From Roridomyces roridus (taxonomy: Eukaryota > Basidiomycota > Agaricomycetes > Agaricales > Mycenaceae), in NCBI GenBank assembly GCA_029378245.1, contig JARKIF010000020.1, forward strand, positions 558,001 through 622,000: DNA of 64,000 bases, given 5' to 3'. The notes beneath the pieces were generated by a model that was given only the letters and a program-made list of their open reading frames with translations, was not told the origin of the DNA and searched no databases. Position 1 is the stretch's first letter; each line of letters opens with the position of its first letter. Position numbers and translations under genes: made by a program. Below, piece by piece: positions 10,510 to 22,471 of the stretch.

Positions 10510-13500
10510 ATGCTGCTGCTCATAGGATTCGCCTTTCACCTATTGTTCATGGCTTCCGGTGCGGAAAGCCATTTACGATTCTGTCCGTCGCTCATCGAAT
10601 GGCCAGTGTTTGACTGTTATTTCACCAACCCAGTTGTCCACGGCATGCAAAGATTCAAATTGGACTTCGCCGAGTCTAAGCGGCTAGTTCTCATCGTTGG
10701 TATGTCCGTTAGTCCGTCAGGGAATAATGCATGCCTCACGCGCTTCAGGTGATGGGCTCCGAGCGGATCTCCTCTTCCAGCAGAAGAATGTATTCCCGGA
10801 CGGACCAGAGACTGTTGCACCATATCTGCGATCCATCGTCAAAACCAGGGGTGCCTTTGGAGTATCGCATGTCCGTGTTCCAACCGAGAGCAGAGCGGGG
10901 CATGTCGCAGCCATCGGTTCGATGTCTTCCTACTGCTGACAAGGCTCTGAAGCGTTGCAGCTGGGATGTACGACGATCCGATACCGAGACACGTCTTTCT
11001 CATGAAGGGATGGAAATCGAGTTCCGTACGCCTCTCCTTGTGAACGTTCTCAATATAGATTGCGCTGAATCCGGTTCCTAGGTCGATTTTGATTCGGTCT
11101 TCAATCAATCGAGTACTACGTTTGCCTTTGGTTCTCCGGACATAGTCTCCATATTCTCCGAGGCGGCCACACCAGGCAAGGTCCTGACCTGGTCGTACAG
11201 CGAGGAAGACCAGGATTTCACTAAAAGTAGTCCTTTCTCCGGCTAGTCAAACTTATCGACTTGATGCATCTGTAGACGGGACAGTCTTGGATATGTGGGC
11301 GGTCGATCATCTCGAAAGACTTTTCCGGGATGCTACCGCGAATTCGACTCTGGAGTCTCAGCTGCGGTCAGCTGGTACCATATTCTTCATGCACCTTCTC
11401 GGCCTGGATACGACCGGCCATTCGTACACGCCCTATTCTCTAGTAAGTCTGCGATTTGAAAAAGTGCGCCTGGGATTTATATTGCAGTAGGAATACATGA
11501 ACAACATCCAAGTTGTCTGTAAGATTTGACAACTGATCAAATACAAGAGCTGGGGGCTTGAGCTCGCAAGCCCCCGTATATATAGTAAATACAAGGCTGC
11601 GCCGCAGCGCTGGGTAGACTACGGCGCAGCTGTAGAAGCAGACTGCCCGGTATCCCAGATATTCCCAGTCCCGATATTTCTCCGTGCACACAGCGGGCCT
11701 ATTCTCAACATTGTCGACTTGCTCGTTCGTCGCATAGAACAATTGACCCAGAACTTTTTCAGAGACGAAGAGACGAGCTATATTTTCACGGCCGACCACG
11801 GGATGTCTAAGATCGGGAACCATGGAGACGGTCGTGAGTCCTCCCTCTTGCTCCTTCTTTCAACTCCCCGCATCAACATGGTCGCTTCAGACCCAGACAA
11901 CACACGCGCACCGCTCATCGCATGGGGCCGCGGCATCCGTGGACCGCTCCCAGATTCCTCGCCCTCCTCGCATGACGACTATTCAGCGCCATGGGAGCTC
12001 GACCATCTGTTGCGTCGGGATATTGAGCAGGCGGATTTAGCACCGCTCATGGCTGCAATCCTTGGTTTGAATTGGCCTATCCATTCTGTGGGCGTGATTC
12101 CGGCGAGGTATATTTTTCCACGGGGTGGGGACGAGACGGTTGCGCGGACGGCGCAGGTAAACGCTAAGGTGCGGGCGGTGTACAGCGGGGGCACATGGAC
12201 TGATGAATGGATGTGCCAGGTGATCTTGGAGCAATATCGCATCAGACACGGTGGATACTACTCTAGACCTCCCTCCCAAGCAACCCGATTTTGATTTCTA
12301 GAGATCAAGAAAGCCAGCTCAGTTTTCTACGAGCCATTCGCACCACTGGAGGCAGGCGGCAGCAGGATCTCGACGGGGTTTCACGCAATAGAAGTGGCCA
12401 TATCTGAAAAGCGCTGGCTAGCCGCACAACGACTCTCCTCCTCGCTGATACAAGACGGACTCGCTGGTCTGAAGTACCTGCAACGCTATGACGCGCTATT
12501 CATACGGTTTCTGGCAACTGCGGCGTATGTCGGCTGGTCCATATATGCCTTTCTATCCGCATTCAGTGTCCTCCTGCCGGGCCCCCAAGGCCAGACAGAA
12601 CCGAGACCTAAAAACACTCAACTCGCGGTCCTCGTACTTGTGGGCTTCTGGAGCGTCTTCGCGGTACAGCGTTCGCCCTGGAGGTACTACTTCTACGTTG
12701 GGTTTCCGGTTTACTTTTACGCAGCTCTGGTGATAGGAACCATTCAAATTATGGTCGTAAGACTAGCCTCTTTCTGAATATGCGGTTTTTCCCTACTGAA
12801 GGAGTTTCCCAGATCGCATATACCCATCGCTGGATTTGGAGTCTGGCTCTCATCTTCATTGGGATCCTCTGGCCATGGCCGACGCGGGCGCCAAGAAGAA
12901 GACTGTCGATTCCGCTGAGATTTCTTTGGACATCATCTTGCGCCGTCACGGCAATCTTCCTTCTTCTCCGAGTTGACAAGACCGAGAATCTGGGTGCAAT
13001 GTGAGTGAATCGCAAGCTCGGCTCCGTTCTCATTCAAACAATCGACTGCAGTCTGGCCGGTGGAGTATGTATGATCGGTGTCGCAACTCTGGCAGGGGTA
13101 TGGACCGGCGGTGCCCCGAGGCGCATGATCAGTCTCTTTGTCCTGCAGGTAGGTAATCAGCACCACTCCTCAAGGAACGTACCCACATCGCAGATCGCAC
13201 TCATCGTCTTCGCCATGGCCATCACCTCGAACTCTGTGTATCACCTTAGAATGAAGACCGGACTGCCTATACAGAACCAGAGGGCCGGGTGGATCATATT
13301 GAGTGAGTACTAGTCTCTTCCTCCCTTCGTCGAACTATTTTATGTTGTGCATGCTATTGCAGCCACAGCCACGTTAATCCCCCTTTTCTCCCGCTCGTGT
13401 CATCGCCACGCGAATGTGCGCGCGAAACTGCTCATGTACTTCCTAGCTTTCGGCCCATGTTTCGTCTTTCTGGCTATAAGCGTCGAGGGGCTCTTTTACG

Positions 13501-14171
13501 TCGCGTACTGCCTCACGTTGGTGGGGTGGATCGAGGTGGAGCGCGCACTTGGAGATGGCGGCGACCTCATTCCCTCCGCGATGACGACGCCCAAGGTCAG
13601 CCCGGACGACCTACGGATCGCCCTCTTCTTCTTGTTCTTCACGCAAATCGGATTTTTTGGGACAGGAAAGTGAGTATGAGCCAGAGACGTTCAAGCGACT
13701 ACGGCGCTGATACCAGGACTCCAGTGTAGCGTCAATATCGTCGGTCGAATATTCACACCTTTGTGAGGGGACTTGTTGAAGTGTTGCAGGTCGTTCTACG
13801 TTTCACCAGTTTACCGACTCATTCCGATCTTCGATTCGTTCTCGATGGCTCTACTTCTGGTTCGTTGCTTTGCATTCTGATTCGTGGACTCACCGAGTGT
13901 ATATAACAATATAGATCTACAAAATCCTGGCACCCTACTTCGTCCTGTCCGTCACTTTCGCTGCGCTGAACGAAAACATGGGTTACCCACCCCGCCGCCT
14001 CCTCCTTGTCGTGCTCGCTTTGATGGACGGCATAACCCTCACGTTCTTTCTCAACGTGAGGGATTCCGGTAAGTCGGTGTCCTCGTTGGTTTTTCCTTCG
14101 TCCTCATCTTGGCAACAGGTTCATGGTCCGCAATCAACCAATCAACCAGTTCTTCGTGCGGGATTCGTTGA
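10510..14171 (+). CDS. MCD4: GPI ethanolamine phosphate transferase 1 (MCD4)
   Basis: Adds ethanolamine phosphate to the first mannose of the GPI anchor precursor in the ER lumen (Mcd4/PIG-N). Helix 1 is [13 protein letters not shown], followed by the luminal alkaline-phosphatase-like domain: [15 protein letters not shown] (metal/nucleophile site), [53 protein letters not shown] and [18 protein letters not shown]. Then [37 protein letters not shown] and the multi-helix C-terminal PigN domain. About 15 introns. Two oddities. A 193-bp LTR-like insertion (11518-11710) lies between EYMNNIQVV and DLLVRR; an in-frame intron (11519-11668) could remove most of it, leaving about 16 extra residues. The C-terminus ends early (...[20 protein letters not shown]), lacking the last membrane helix expected after DSGSW. 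The gene is normally single-copy and essential, so it is either still functional or a recent pseudogene. Confidence 0.82.
11518..11710 (+). mobile_element. Solo-LTR-like insertion in MCD4
   Basis: A 193-bp segment that starts TGTAAG and ends CAACA (TG...CA termini), flanked on both sides by the 5-bp direct repeat TTGTC (11513-11517 and 11711-11715). Removing it with one TTGTC restores the expected conserved reading ...NNIQVVDLLVRR... without a frameshift, which is the signature of a transposition event. Inside are a TATA-like GTATATATAG at about 11575-11584, a perfect 9-bp hairpin GGGGGCTTG/CAAGCCCCC (11552-11560 and 11567-11575) and another, GCTGCGCCG/CGGCGCAGC (11596-11604 and 11622-11630). 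Size, termini, 5-bp duplication and TATA fit a solo LTR of a small (TRIM-like) retrotransposon. Orientation is inferred from the TATA. No internal domain or second LTR is present here. Confidence 0.75.
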
Positions 14172-14230
14172 ATATCGGACATTAATGATAATAAAGCGGG
14201 GCTGGCGAGCTAACGAAAAAATAACACTAA

Positions 14231-14337
14231 CCGGACATGGTGCAATGGATAGCACAGCTTCAACAACGTCCCTCGGCTCCGGGTCGGAAGCAGACCTAGG
14301 TTCGATTCCTTGTGTCCACGGTTTTTATGGGACGTAA
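14231..14337 (+). repeat. tRNA-related repeat (degenerate)
   Basis: Just after the MCD4 stop. It reads like a decayed tRNA: a D-arm GTGC-AATGGATA-GCAC, an anticodon-type stem GCTTC/GAAGC enclosing a 25-nt loop, and a T-arm with the B box AGGTTCGATTCC at about 14299-14310, followed by TGTGTCCA and a T5 run at 14321-14325. The acceptor stem pairs poorly and position 33 is not T, so I do not call a functional tRNA. It fits the head of a tRNA-derived SINE or a tRNA pseudogene. Confidence 0.45.
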
Positions 14338-14627
14338 ATAAATGGGATTTGAGTGCGTTAGTCGTGTCGAAGGGATTCTCCGATTCCTGCGTCAATTCAG
14401 GCACACATGCGTAATCCGCGCCCTCCGCATGGAGTTGAAACACTGCAATCTGGGCAAAGGAGAGGACGGCCGATTAAATCCGACACCCGGACCACCACTC
14501 CGACGCAGCGAGAATGAGAATAATGATATTTAAAGGACGGTACGAAACCAGAGGGGGTACAAATGTAAATCCATCCACAGTAGAGAATCAAGGTTCGGTG
14601 ATAATAGGGTGGAATCCCTCGTCGAGC

Positions 14628-15654
14628 TTACTGGTAGAAAAGCTGGCCAACAGCGCTAACGCTCCCATCGTTGTTGTACAAGCAACTGCCAGTCCCAATG
14701 GACGCGGCTCCGGCGGGGTCGTTGGCCTGGAAGAGCGCGGGGGAGGTAGCGACGAAGGGGAAGTACATGTTGACGAAGGAGGCGCCGTCGAGGAATGAGA
14801 TCGCTTGTTTGAAGAAGCTGATCTGGGCAGCCTGGCTCGCACCTCCCTGGAGCGCAAACTCGGTGATGACGAGCTGGTTGTTGGGGAAGCGGGAGTGCGC
14901 GGAGTTGACGAAGTTCTGGAAATCGCCGAAGCTGTTGCCGTACCAATGCTATCGGCGCAGATCGGTTAGTTGGTTCGCGGACAAAGAAACGGGGGTAGCA
15001 CGTACAATGTTGATATAGTCGTAGAAGCACTGCCCTCCGCAGGCACTGATGAATTGCGCAACCCAGTCGAGACCCTGGCCGGCGTTCGTAGACGAGGTAA
15101 CAGCGGGGAGAGCCTTCTTGATGGCCTACATACAACAAACAAACAAACAGAATCAGCGTTGCGTCGGCTGAGAGGGTCGGGGGATACGCACGAGAGGGTT
15201 GACCCACTGGATGTACCAGGACGCAGCGGACGAAGGAGAGATCCCGTTGATGTCAGGCTCGTTGAGCGTAAAGACGGTCGAAAAGCCAAGCTGCTGCTGG
15301 CGCGCGGCGAGTGAGCCGATAGGCGACGAGGAGCAGTCGGTGCAGCGCTGCATGCCAATGTAGTTCAAACCGCCATTTCCATTGGTAGACGGCACGGCAT
15401 AAGTCTCCCAGTCATAGCTGACCGACAGTAAGAAGAATGGAAGCGGGGGCGGCGACGACTCACATGAGGTTGACGGTGCCGGGGTTGATGTTCATTTTGG
15501 CGGGGTTCAAACTGCCGTTGTACCAAGGCCAGGCAAGACCACGCTTTCCGGGGCCGTTGCGGGCCTCGACGGTGGCATTGCGAGACTCGACGGGCGTGGC
15601 ATAGGCCGAGCAGGCGAGGGTAACCAGGACAGAAAGGGCAGTGAAGCACTTCAT
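14628..15654 (-). CDS. Secreted GH128 glucan hydrolase (Asl1-like)
   Basis: Extracellular glycoside hydrolase family 128, expected to cut beta-1,3-glucan, probably in wall remodelling or degradation. The signal peptide MKCFTALSVLVTLACSAYA begins at 15654. The catalytic domain opens with KRGLAWPWYNGSLNP, followed by YDWETYA, YIGMQRCTDCSSSP, STVFTLNEPDIN (the acid/base Glu is in NEPD), ASWYIQWVNPL, ACGGQCFYDYINIHWYG, VITEFALQGG (nucleophile Glu) and a C-terminal FLDGASFVNMYFPFV...SALFQANDP-type tail ending ...NDGSVSAVGQLFYQ. Three introns near 15470, 15190 and 15000 restore IYDWE, PLAIKK and INIHWY. About 280 residues, full length for the family. A TATA-like sequence is at 15761-15770 on the minus strand. 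A TTTG tandem run lies in the second intron. Confidence 0.87.
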
Positions 15655-18600
15655 GATGAAAAGGGAAAGAAGAATGGTGAAGGGTGTGAAAGGAAGGAGA
15701 GTAAGTGTGTCGTAGGCCGGGGAGAGCTGAACACAAGGAAACAAGGGCGTCGCCCGCCCACGTTATATACACTTAGAGACGCGGGTCGTAAATCAAATTC
15801 CTGGGTGATCTGCGGGCGTTTGATGGATCGCGCGGAAGCGCGTGATAGCGTTTTCCGTTGACCTCCGCCACACGTGGGCCAGATACGGGCGTTTCGAGTG
15901 TCCTGAAACCTGTGCCGCCTAGGGCCACTGTCAGGATAACGATTGTCGGGATGGTTGAGCCGACGGACCTCACGGACACAGACGAGAACTAGGCATCCGG
16001 GACCCGCTACTTGTCGTCAAGGAATTCAATGACGATCCCCGAGGAGTTCAGCCTCAGTTCTTCAATGGTACAACCCTGGATGCGACATTATTTACACGAG
16101 CGACATTGCATTGATTGTGCAGTAGTCCTCCGCATTACTATTGGTTGGGAAGGGAACATATCAGCATCGGCGCACGGAATACTCATAGGTACTGATCGAC
16201 CCATGTGCATCTCTGTGGGTAAATCAGCGATGATGAACAAGGATCGACAGCACGTAGCCGATACATCCGAGTCGGGCTGTCGAGGGCCGTTGCACGGGCT
16301 TGCACGGGGGGGTGGATTTGGATACTTACATGGAGAAGAAGGACGCGGGTTGAAGCGGAATGAAGAGTACCCCGGGACGCTGCATTGAATCAACCCTCCT
16401 CGCTCAGAATCCCAGAACGCGGTTTTAGTCACTGACTCACGGCCAGACAGGTGGATCTCGGAGTCGCCGTCTCGAAGTCGGAACTGTCACGGGCCAGCGC
16501 GCAGGACTAACTGGACTGCTAAACGGATCTCAGGCAGTCACCATGGGACTTGAGTCCATGCGTGGGCGCCAGAACTTTGTATTGTGGACGTCACAGAGTG
16601 ACTGCGGGGACTGAATAGATTATGGGAGTACAAACTGGTACCGATTCGCCGCAAATTGAGTGACTTGCGAAACGTGTAGGAACTCGGAGAGCGCTGGACC
16701 CTGGCAAGAACCTGGTGGACGGATGCAGGAGCTTTCTAGCCTCGCGAAAGCCAGGCGTTCTATCAACAGTGAGTGTAGGTAGAAGACACGGCTATATCAC
16801 ATGTTTGATGGGACTTCACGAGACTAGAGCTTTCAGAGAGATGAACGTTTGGGTGAAGAAGCGGCGGCTAGCGTTGATCACAAGCTATCACAAGTTGATC
16901 ATGATGTTGTTGATCCCGGTTCCGATTCTAATTCTAAGACTCGGAAGCGCTGGCTTGGCCAGCTGAAACCTTGCTTGCATCAGAAATAGCCGCGGATATT
17001 CTTTGAATCAAACCTTCCCAATACTGGCAATACAGACTTGCGACAAGTCTCAGCCAAAATTCATGTGGTCCCATACCTACTTGGCTTTACAATGGACTGT
17101 TCCAAGACTGTTCAGACTCAAGCACAGATTGTCGACCGTTTACATGGACAATTCCGTGATCTTTAGGATGCTTTGCTTTCATGACTCCCCGACGGCATCT
17201 CCAGGCTTCTGACCAAGAGGTGATCACTAGTGGAGACCGTTGATCCGCGATGATGCCGGGTGCCTGACAGTCACCTCCATGGTGGTTTGATTCACGAACC
17301 ACCTTTTGTACGCCTGACTCATGCGATCAATACTTACAATGTACATTGCCGGCGTGCTGCACTGCAGCAGCTAACTTGCAAATTCAGGCTTGCCGAGTTT
17401 TGCCGCTGGCGGCATATGTGCTGATGAGAAATAGTCCACTGCCCTCACCCGTGACCCGGCCGGCAAGGTAAGTACTTAACTGTTGAGCTGACTGCTCGGG
17501 CGCATGAATCCGTGATGCTTCTCGGCTAGCATCGGCCGGCTTGAAGGGTTCCGGTGAGCGGATGTTGATTGATTTGTTACATCAGCTTTGATTTCCGATT
17601 TGATCGCAAGTATTAATTTCGGGCAGGGGAGTAAACCTTGGCAAGCAAGGTAACTCAGAGGCACACGCACTCAAGTCAAACTCAACCTGCGAGCTTGCAC
17701 CGAGCCCGCATTTGAGAATTTGATTGACTTATGACTTTCAGTACTGTCAGCAGCAGATTCATGGGAAGTAGCTATGCGTTACTGGAGGTGGTGTTCACAA
17801 CATGCCCTCCTTCAGCTATGCCAAGGGCTCCTCGCATACAGTTCGAGGACGATTAAAAGGAGGAAAATATTCTTCATAGATGGTGGGTCTCTGACCTTGG
17901 CCGTATTTTATTTTCGGGCTGCCTTGGCCTGACACACTAAGTGGGATCACGGCGTCCCTAATACATCGGGAATTCGAGTGTTGAGCGCGAGCGGCATAAC
18001 TGGCTCGCAGCTCAGTCTTTGCCTCCAATAGCATTCAAAGGAGATTGGGGTCCGACTCCCGGCGTTCGCGTGAATGCGCCACAGGCTCTTATTTTCTTTC
18101 TCTCTGCTCTTCAGCAGATACGGAAGTAGTGCTGCATATATCGGGGAATTTTTGAATGGAACCAAAGTGGTGACTGATAATTCAAGATGTACAACACGAG
18201 GGATCTAGGTGGAAATCAGAGGAGAACCAGCGTCGAATCATAAACAATGGGTTCGACTCCCCACGTGCGCGAAGCAGTATCTTTTCTGTCTTTTGTCTTT
18301 GTCCTGGGCCCTTGGGAAATATTCACAACTAAGTCTGACTTGGACTAAGTATTCTATCTCGCCAACAGTTCCATGTTTAACAGTGAACACAACGAAATTT
18401 GGCTCTGATCACGGCGATCAATTAGTGCACGTGAGCATCAAGCTTTCTCCTCAGCACCCATGTACTTACTCTTGTTCCTCTCAGGACCGTTGGCTTCTCC
18501 CCAATCTTCAACGTACAATCTTAGCCATGAGACTATTCTATCTCACATCTCTCCCCCCATGGCCCTCGGGCCTCGGCCCTGGAGCGCACGACACGTCACT

Positions 18601-18841
18601 GTCTGCCTTCTTGCGGCCTTCACATTTAATCCCTGGCGACGTGCCACCGGCCTTCCGGTTCCCACAAGTGCTTCGCACCGCTCTTTCAGGACTCTCATGC
18701 ACCCCAACTAATTCTCACGGGCGCTTCCGGAAATTGGCCGGTGCCACCACTGCGGGACGATTTTGCTTTCTTTGTGGCCTCATGTGACGGTCTTGGGTCC
18801 TATATGAACTATTGGACCTCAGCCCTCCCGCTCCCGAACTC
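15655..18841. other. Long gene-poor region
   Basis: About 3.2 kb in which I find no gene. It contains a 7-bp hairpin GGTGGTT/AACCACC at 17281-17303. Two B-box-like sequences also occur, GGGGTCCGACTCC near 18042 and GGGTTCGACTCC near 18249, which resemble the T-arms of tRNA-related repeats seen elsewhere in the window. Open frames are short and uninformative. Confidence 0.45.
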
Positions 18842-21131
18842 ATGGACACACAGACCTCGCTCTTCATCGTCTCTACTCTCTTGGGCATCCTCTGCCTGCG
18901 AGCACTCCAGAAATACCTCTGGGCGAGTACTGTATCCGCCATCCACGGGCCGGAATCCAAGTCGTGGGCATTCGGTACGTGCCTCAAAGACAAGGAGACA
19001 CTGACCCATCCAACTCACAAGGCAACCTCGTCGAGCTCCTTCTCCCTCCCACTTATGGCTTTCACGAATTTGCGTGGACGAAACAGTTTGGAGCCGTCTA
19101 TCGCATCAGAGGGTGTTTTGGGGTAAGCTGTGCCATGCTTCTTGTACTCCCCTTCGTGCTGAGCGATCCGCAGCAAGACCGCCTGGTCATTTCAGACCCG
19201 ACCGCGTTGCAATATATCACGAACAGTGGAGATTTCCAGCAGGGACCCCTGTTGGCGGTTACGCGCACTTGGTTGTACGAGCCCAAGGGAGTCGTTTTTC
19301 TTCAAGGTACGTGTGTCTCAATGACTTGGATATGATACTGGAACGAGCAGGCGAGGAACACGCACGGCTGCGTGCGGCGCTCAACGTCGGATTCTCTGCG
19401 TCCGCAGTGCGTCGGTGCAGACCTATCTTCGATGGCATTGCCCTATGGGTGGGTGGCTTTGGAATGAGTTCTTCTTTCATCGCTTGTATGAACTCCGGGC
19501 GGGCAGATATCAGATCAGCTCGATCGCACTCTACTGGCTCACACAGAGGGAGAGGAAATTAACGTCAATCTTTCCCCCGTTCTTGCTGGTGCTGCCCTGA
19601 GAGCCATCACTGACGGTCGGCGATCTGTTCTCCACCGCTGCTAGCATCTCATTGAATTCAGCTGCCTTTGGCTGCCCAGTAACGCTGATGGCGCCCGAGT
19701 TACTCCAGCTGAACAATCGACTTCTGTATGTCCCTTGCGATTTAGTCCTCATTTTCCGCCACTCACTCACCGCATTGAAAGTGAAATAGTCTCCACCGGG
19801 ACCAAAACTCAACTCCTCTTCGACGCATTTGCGATTCGTCTCCCTAAACCACTCCTGCGTCTGGCTATCCATCTGCCCACAGCAGCATTCCGCGCCTTGC
19901 GCGCGTTCAAGTTCGTTTCAAGGAGCGAGGGGTGGCGCCTTGTACACGAGAAGACGAAGATGGCGATGACTGGGGTGGTGGAGGAGAGGGAGGAAAGAGA
20001 TGTGTATAGCACGTTGTGTGCGTTCTTCCTTCATTCTTCTCCAGGGCACTGACTGGTGTATCAGTGCAAACGCCGGAGAAGAACTCCAAAGACGATGCGA
20101 GTCCAAGCAAGAAGATGTTGTCCGCGCAAGACTTGGTGGCCCAGACGAGCTTGTTTCTCATCGCTGGGCAAGACACCACGGTGTGTTCAGCTACTACCAA
20201 CACCGGCTGACAGACATTATAATGAATTTCAGGCGAACACACTCGCCTTTGGCTTCCTCGAGCTCGCACGACGTCCCGCTCTACAAAGTCGGCTCCGAGC
20301 CGAGATTCAAGCCGCCACGGCCAGATCTACAGTGGCTTATGAGAGCCTCCCGTTGCTGAACGCGTTCATCAAGGTGGCTTTCACGTCGACCTTGGATCAT
20401 AACCCAGTTTTCAATTTATTTTTGCCAGGAAACCATGCGGATGTACCCCGCTTCACCCCTCCCCGAACGCGTCGCTGTACGGGACTGTGTCATCCCGCTC
20501 TCAACGGAGGGTGGGCGCACGGTGTCTAGCGAGAAGATGCAAGGGATTCCAGTCAGTCGAGGGCAGGTGGTCATGGTGGCTATTGCTGCGTATCAGAGGT
20601 TCGTTTGTCTCAAGGCTGTGTGCGGCTACTCACTAGCCGCGGCAGGTTTGATCCTCGCTGGGGCGCGAACGGTGAGGAATTTGATCCGGATCGGTGGTTG
20701 GATGGGAGGGTGAGGCAGGGCGATGCTCTCGGGCCTTATGCGAACCTGTACGTTCGTTTTCCATCATCAATTCTTCGAGGGACCTGATTGCATCGCCTCA
20801 CAGACTCAGTTTCTTCGCCGGCCCACATACGTGTCTTGGGTGAGTCCATTCAAACTGCCCTCTCCAAGCATAATCACTCATCTGGGATAGTTGGCGATTT
20901 GCGTGCGTCCCCCTTTCATCTCTCATCCCTGAATTCTCCATTCCCCCAACATTCCTTCTTTCCAGGATCCTGGAAATGCAGACAGTGCTATTCAAGTTGA
21001 TCGGAGATTTCGAGTTTTCCGTACCAGAGACGGAGGGCAGGGCATTCCGCATGAGGCTCGCTACCACGCTCCTGCCTCTGGACAAGGATGGCAAGAAGGG
21101 TACGAGGGTGTGTGTGAAGCGGGTGGTGTAG
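18842..21131 (+). CDS. Cytochrome P450 monooxygenase
   Basis: Heme-thiolate monooxygenase anchored in the ER membrane; substrate unknown. The N-terminal anchor is SLFIVSTLLGILCLRAL. Later landmarks are FGAVYRIRGCFG, LVISDPTALQYI, EEHARLRAALNVGFSA (C-helix region), the I-helix LFLIAGQDTT, the K-helix ETMRMYPASPLPERVAVRD (ExxR), FDPDRWLDG and the heme loop LSFFAGPHTCLG with the cysteine ligand. It ends ...GTRVCVKRVV at 21131. About twelve short introns; the frame is continuous through each one I checked (for example ISDQLDRTLLAHTEGEEI between 19507 and 19610). ATG at 18812 lies upstream in frame; 18842 places the anchor at the very start. Looks intact. No linked biosynthetic core enzyme was found within the window. 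Confidence 0.85.
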
Positions 21132-21180
21132 ACCGCTGGTAGCTCAGGCGTTCGAGTCGCCTGATCTGCATAACGTGAGA
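21132..21180 (+). repeat. tRNA T-arm-like hairpin
   Basis: Immediately after the P450 stop codon the sequence GCTCAGGCGTTCGAGTCGCC followed by TGATC forms a TCAGGCG/CGCCTGA stem around a TTCGAGT loop, like a tRNA T-arm. Nothing upstream forms a full tRNA. It may be a relic of a tRNA-related repeat or part of the P450 3' end. Confidence 0.3.
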
Positions 21181-21443
21181 TGTGTGTTTTTACTCAGATG
21201 TACTCTATGCTCGCTACCCAGGTCTCAGCATGGTTGAAATCAAATAATGTTCCAAGCCCATCGAGTCCGAGAAAACCGACGTTAATCGCCTCACGAGTAG
21301 CAGCAGATCTATCGACCAAAGTCGATCGCCAGTCTCGGTGTCTTCGATAAGTGGCGTCTCGACGGGGGATATTTAATATCTTTGGCGGTCTCGGCATCGG
21401 TTGCCGAGCTGATTTGATCAACGATGACAACCCAAAATATCCG

Positions 21444-21451
21444 TGACGTCA
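21444..21451 (+). promoter_or_regulatory. CRE palindrome TGACGTCA
   Basis: Perfect ATF/CREB-type bZIP site 28 nt upstream of the F-box-like gene at 21479. The same site is kept in the duplicated promoter at 51384-51391, while nearby bases differ. Binding by a bZIP factor is inference from the motif. Confidence 0.4.
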
Positions 21452-21478
21452 GGAAATCACTCTTGAACCCGGACTCTC

Positions 21479-22471
21479 ATGACCACACCAGCGTTTCCCC
21501 GGGAACTGGAGCACAAAATCTTCGAGCTAGCCGCCCACAGCTACCCTCGAACCATCCCCAACATCATCCTGGTCGCATATCGGGTGAACATATGGTACGT
21601 TCTCCCCATTGCTCCTCGATGTGTCTCAATTCCATACAGGATCTACCCTCTGCTCTTCCGCGTCATCGTACTGGGTTCCAACGTCGCATGCAGTGGACCC
21701 GACTCCCAAGCCTACCCCTACTCCAATCCCAAACAATACATGTCCACCCCAGCGCACATCCTGCGCGCCGGCCTCCGTGGTCTCTGCATTAGGTGCTCAC
21801 CCTCAGAGACAACGCAGTACATCCTCTCCGCCGCGTCCCACGTCCAAGATCTCTATATCGCCTCGCCACTCCCCATAGGTCCCGGCCCAAGATCACTATT
21901 TCTGTCGACCCTGGGCAAGATGCCTCTCAAGCGCCTTTATTGCTCTCTCGACCACCTCTTCCCCACCAGGAATATCGACTTTAAGCACCCGGTCTTTGCG
22001 CGCCTCACGTACCTCGAGATATTCTCGCATACGGGCACGACTGACCCAGCTATCCATGCTGGGTTGGCGATGATTCCGAATCTGACACATCTGGCGTTCA
22101 ACGACGGCGGGTTTATTCCTTTCGCCGGGCGACTGCTCGAGACGTGCAAGTCTCTGCGGGTGCTAGTGCTCCTGAACGATGGGGAGCCTTTCCAGTCGGA
22201 GTTCGCTGGGGACAGCGCACTGGCAGCGGAGTTGGATGAACTCCGGCGGGACGTGCGGGACGTCCGGATGGCGTGTTCCAGGTACCTAGCCGACTGGTGG
22301 ATGGGTGCCATGACGGGCAGCGGTGATTATTGGGAGCGCGCAGAGGCGTTTCGTCGGGTAAGTCCTTGCAGCATAATACCCGGAGCATGGCTCGGGCTGC
22401 ATCGACACGATGTGAGGGGCCGCCGATGTAGAAATCCACGGATCGTTCTTGACTGTGAAGAAAATCCCTGA
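21479..22471 (+). pseudogene. F-box-like protein, paralogue 1, 3' end replaced
   Basis: Agaricomycete-specific family of unknown function with an F-box-like opening: FPRELEHKIFELAAHSYPR, then PNIILVAYRVNIW and, after a 47-nt intron near 21596-21643, IYPLLFRVIVL. The rest is leucine-rich and LRR-like (MIPNLTHLAFNDGGF, LLETCKSLRVLVLLND). It matches the copy at 51419 closely up to ...GDYWERAEAF (about 22351). There copy 2 continues FIEKRRAGEVD, whereas this one reads RRVSPCSIIPGAW..., which is antisense sequence of the neighbouring NACHT gene, to a stop at 22471. The normal last 40 or so residues are therefore lost. F-box proteins recruit substrates to SCF ubiquitin ligases; that role is inference. 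A fused product could still be made. Confidence 0.6.

Noticed and set aside
11488..11490. TAG at the start of an MCD4 exon
   Set aside because: Using the next acceptor (GCAGTAG) puts the TAG inside the intron and gives the conserved EYMNNIQVV reading.
14231..14319. Functional tRNA gene with intron
   Set aside because: Acceptor stem has two mismatches and the anticodon loop lacks T33; better explained as a tRNA-related repeat.
17281..17303. GGTGGTT/AACCACC hairpin as a terminator or small RNA
   Set aside because: A 7-bp stem is expected by chance in 64 kb and no transcript signal accompanies it.
7486..21131. Secondary-metabolite cluster (O-methyltransferase plus P450)
   Set aside because: The two genes are 9 kb apart and separated by MCD4 and a GH128 gene; no synthase, terpene cyclase or dedicated transporter is present.
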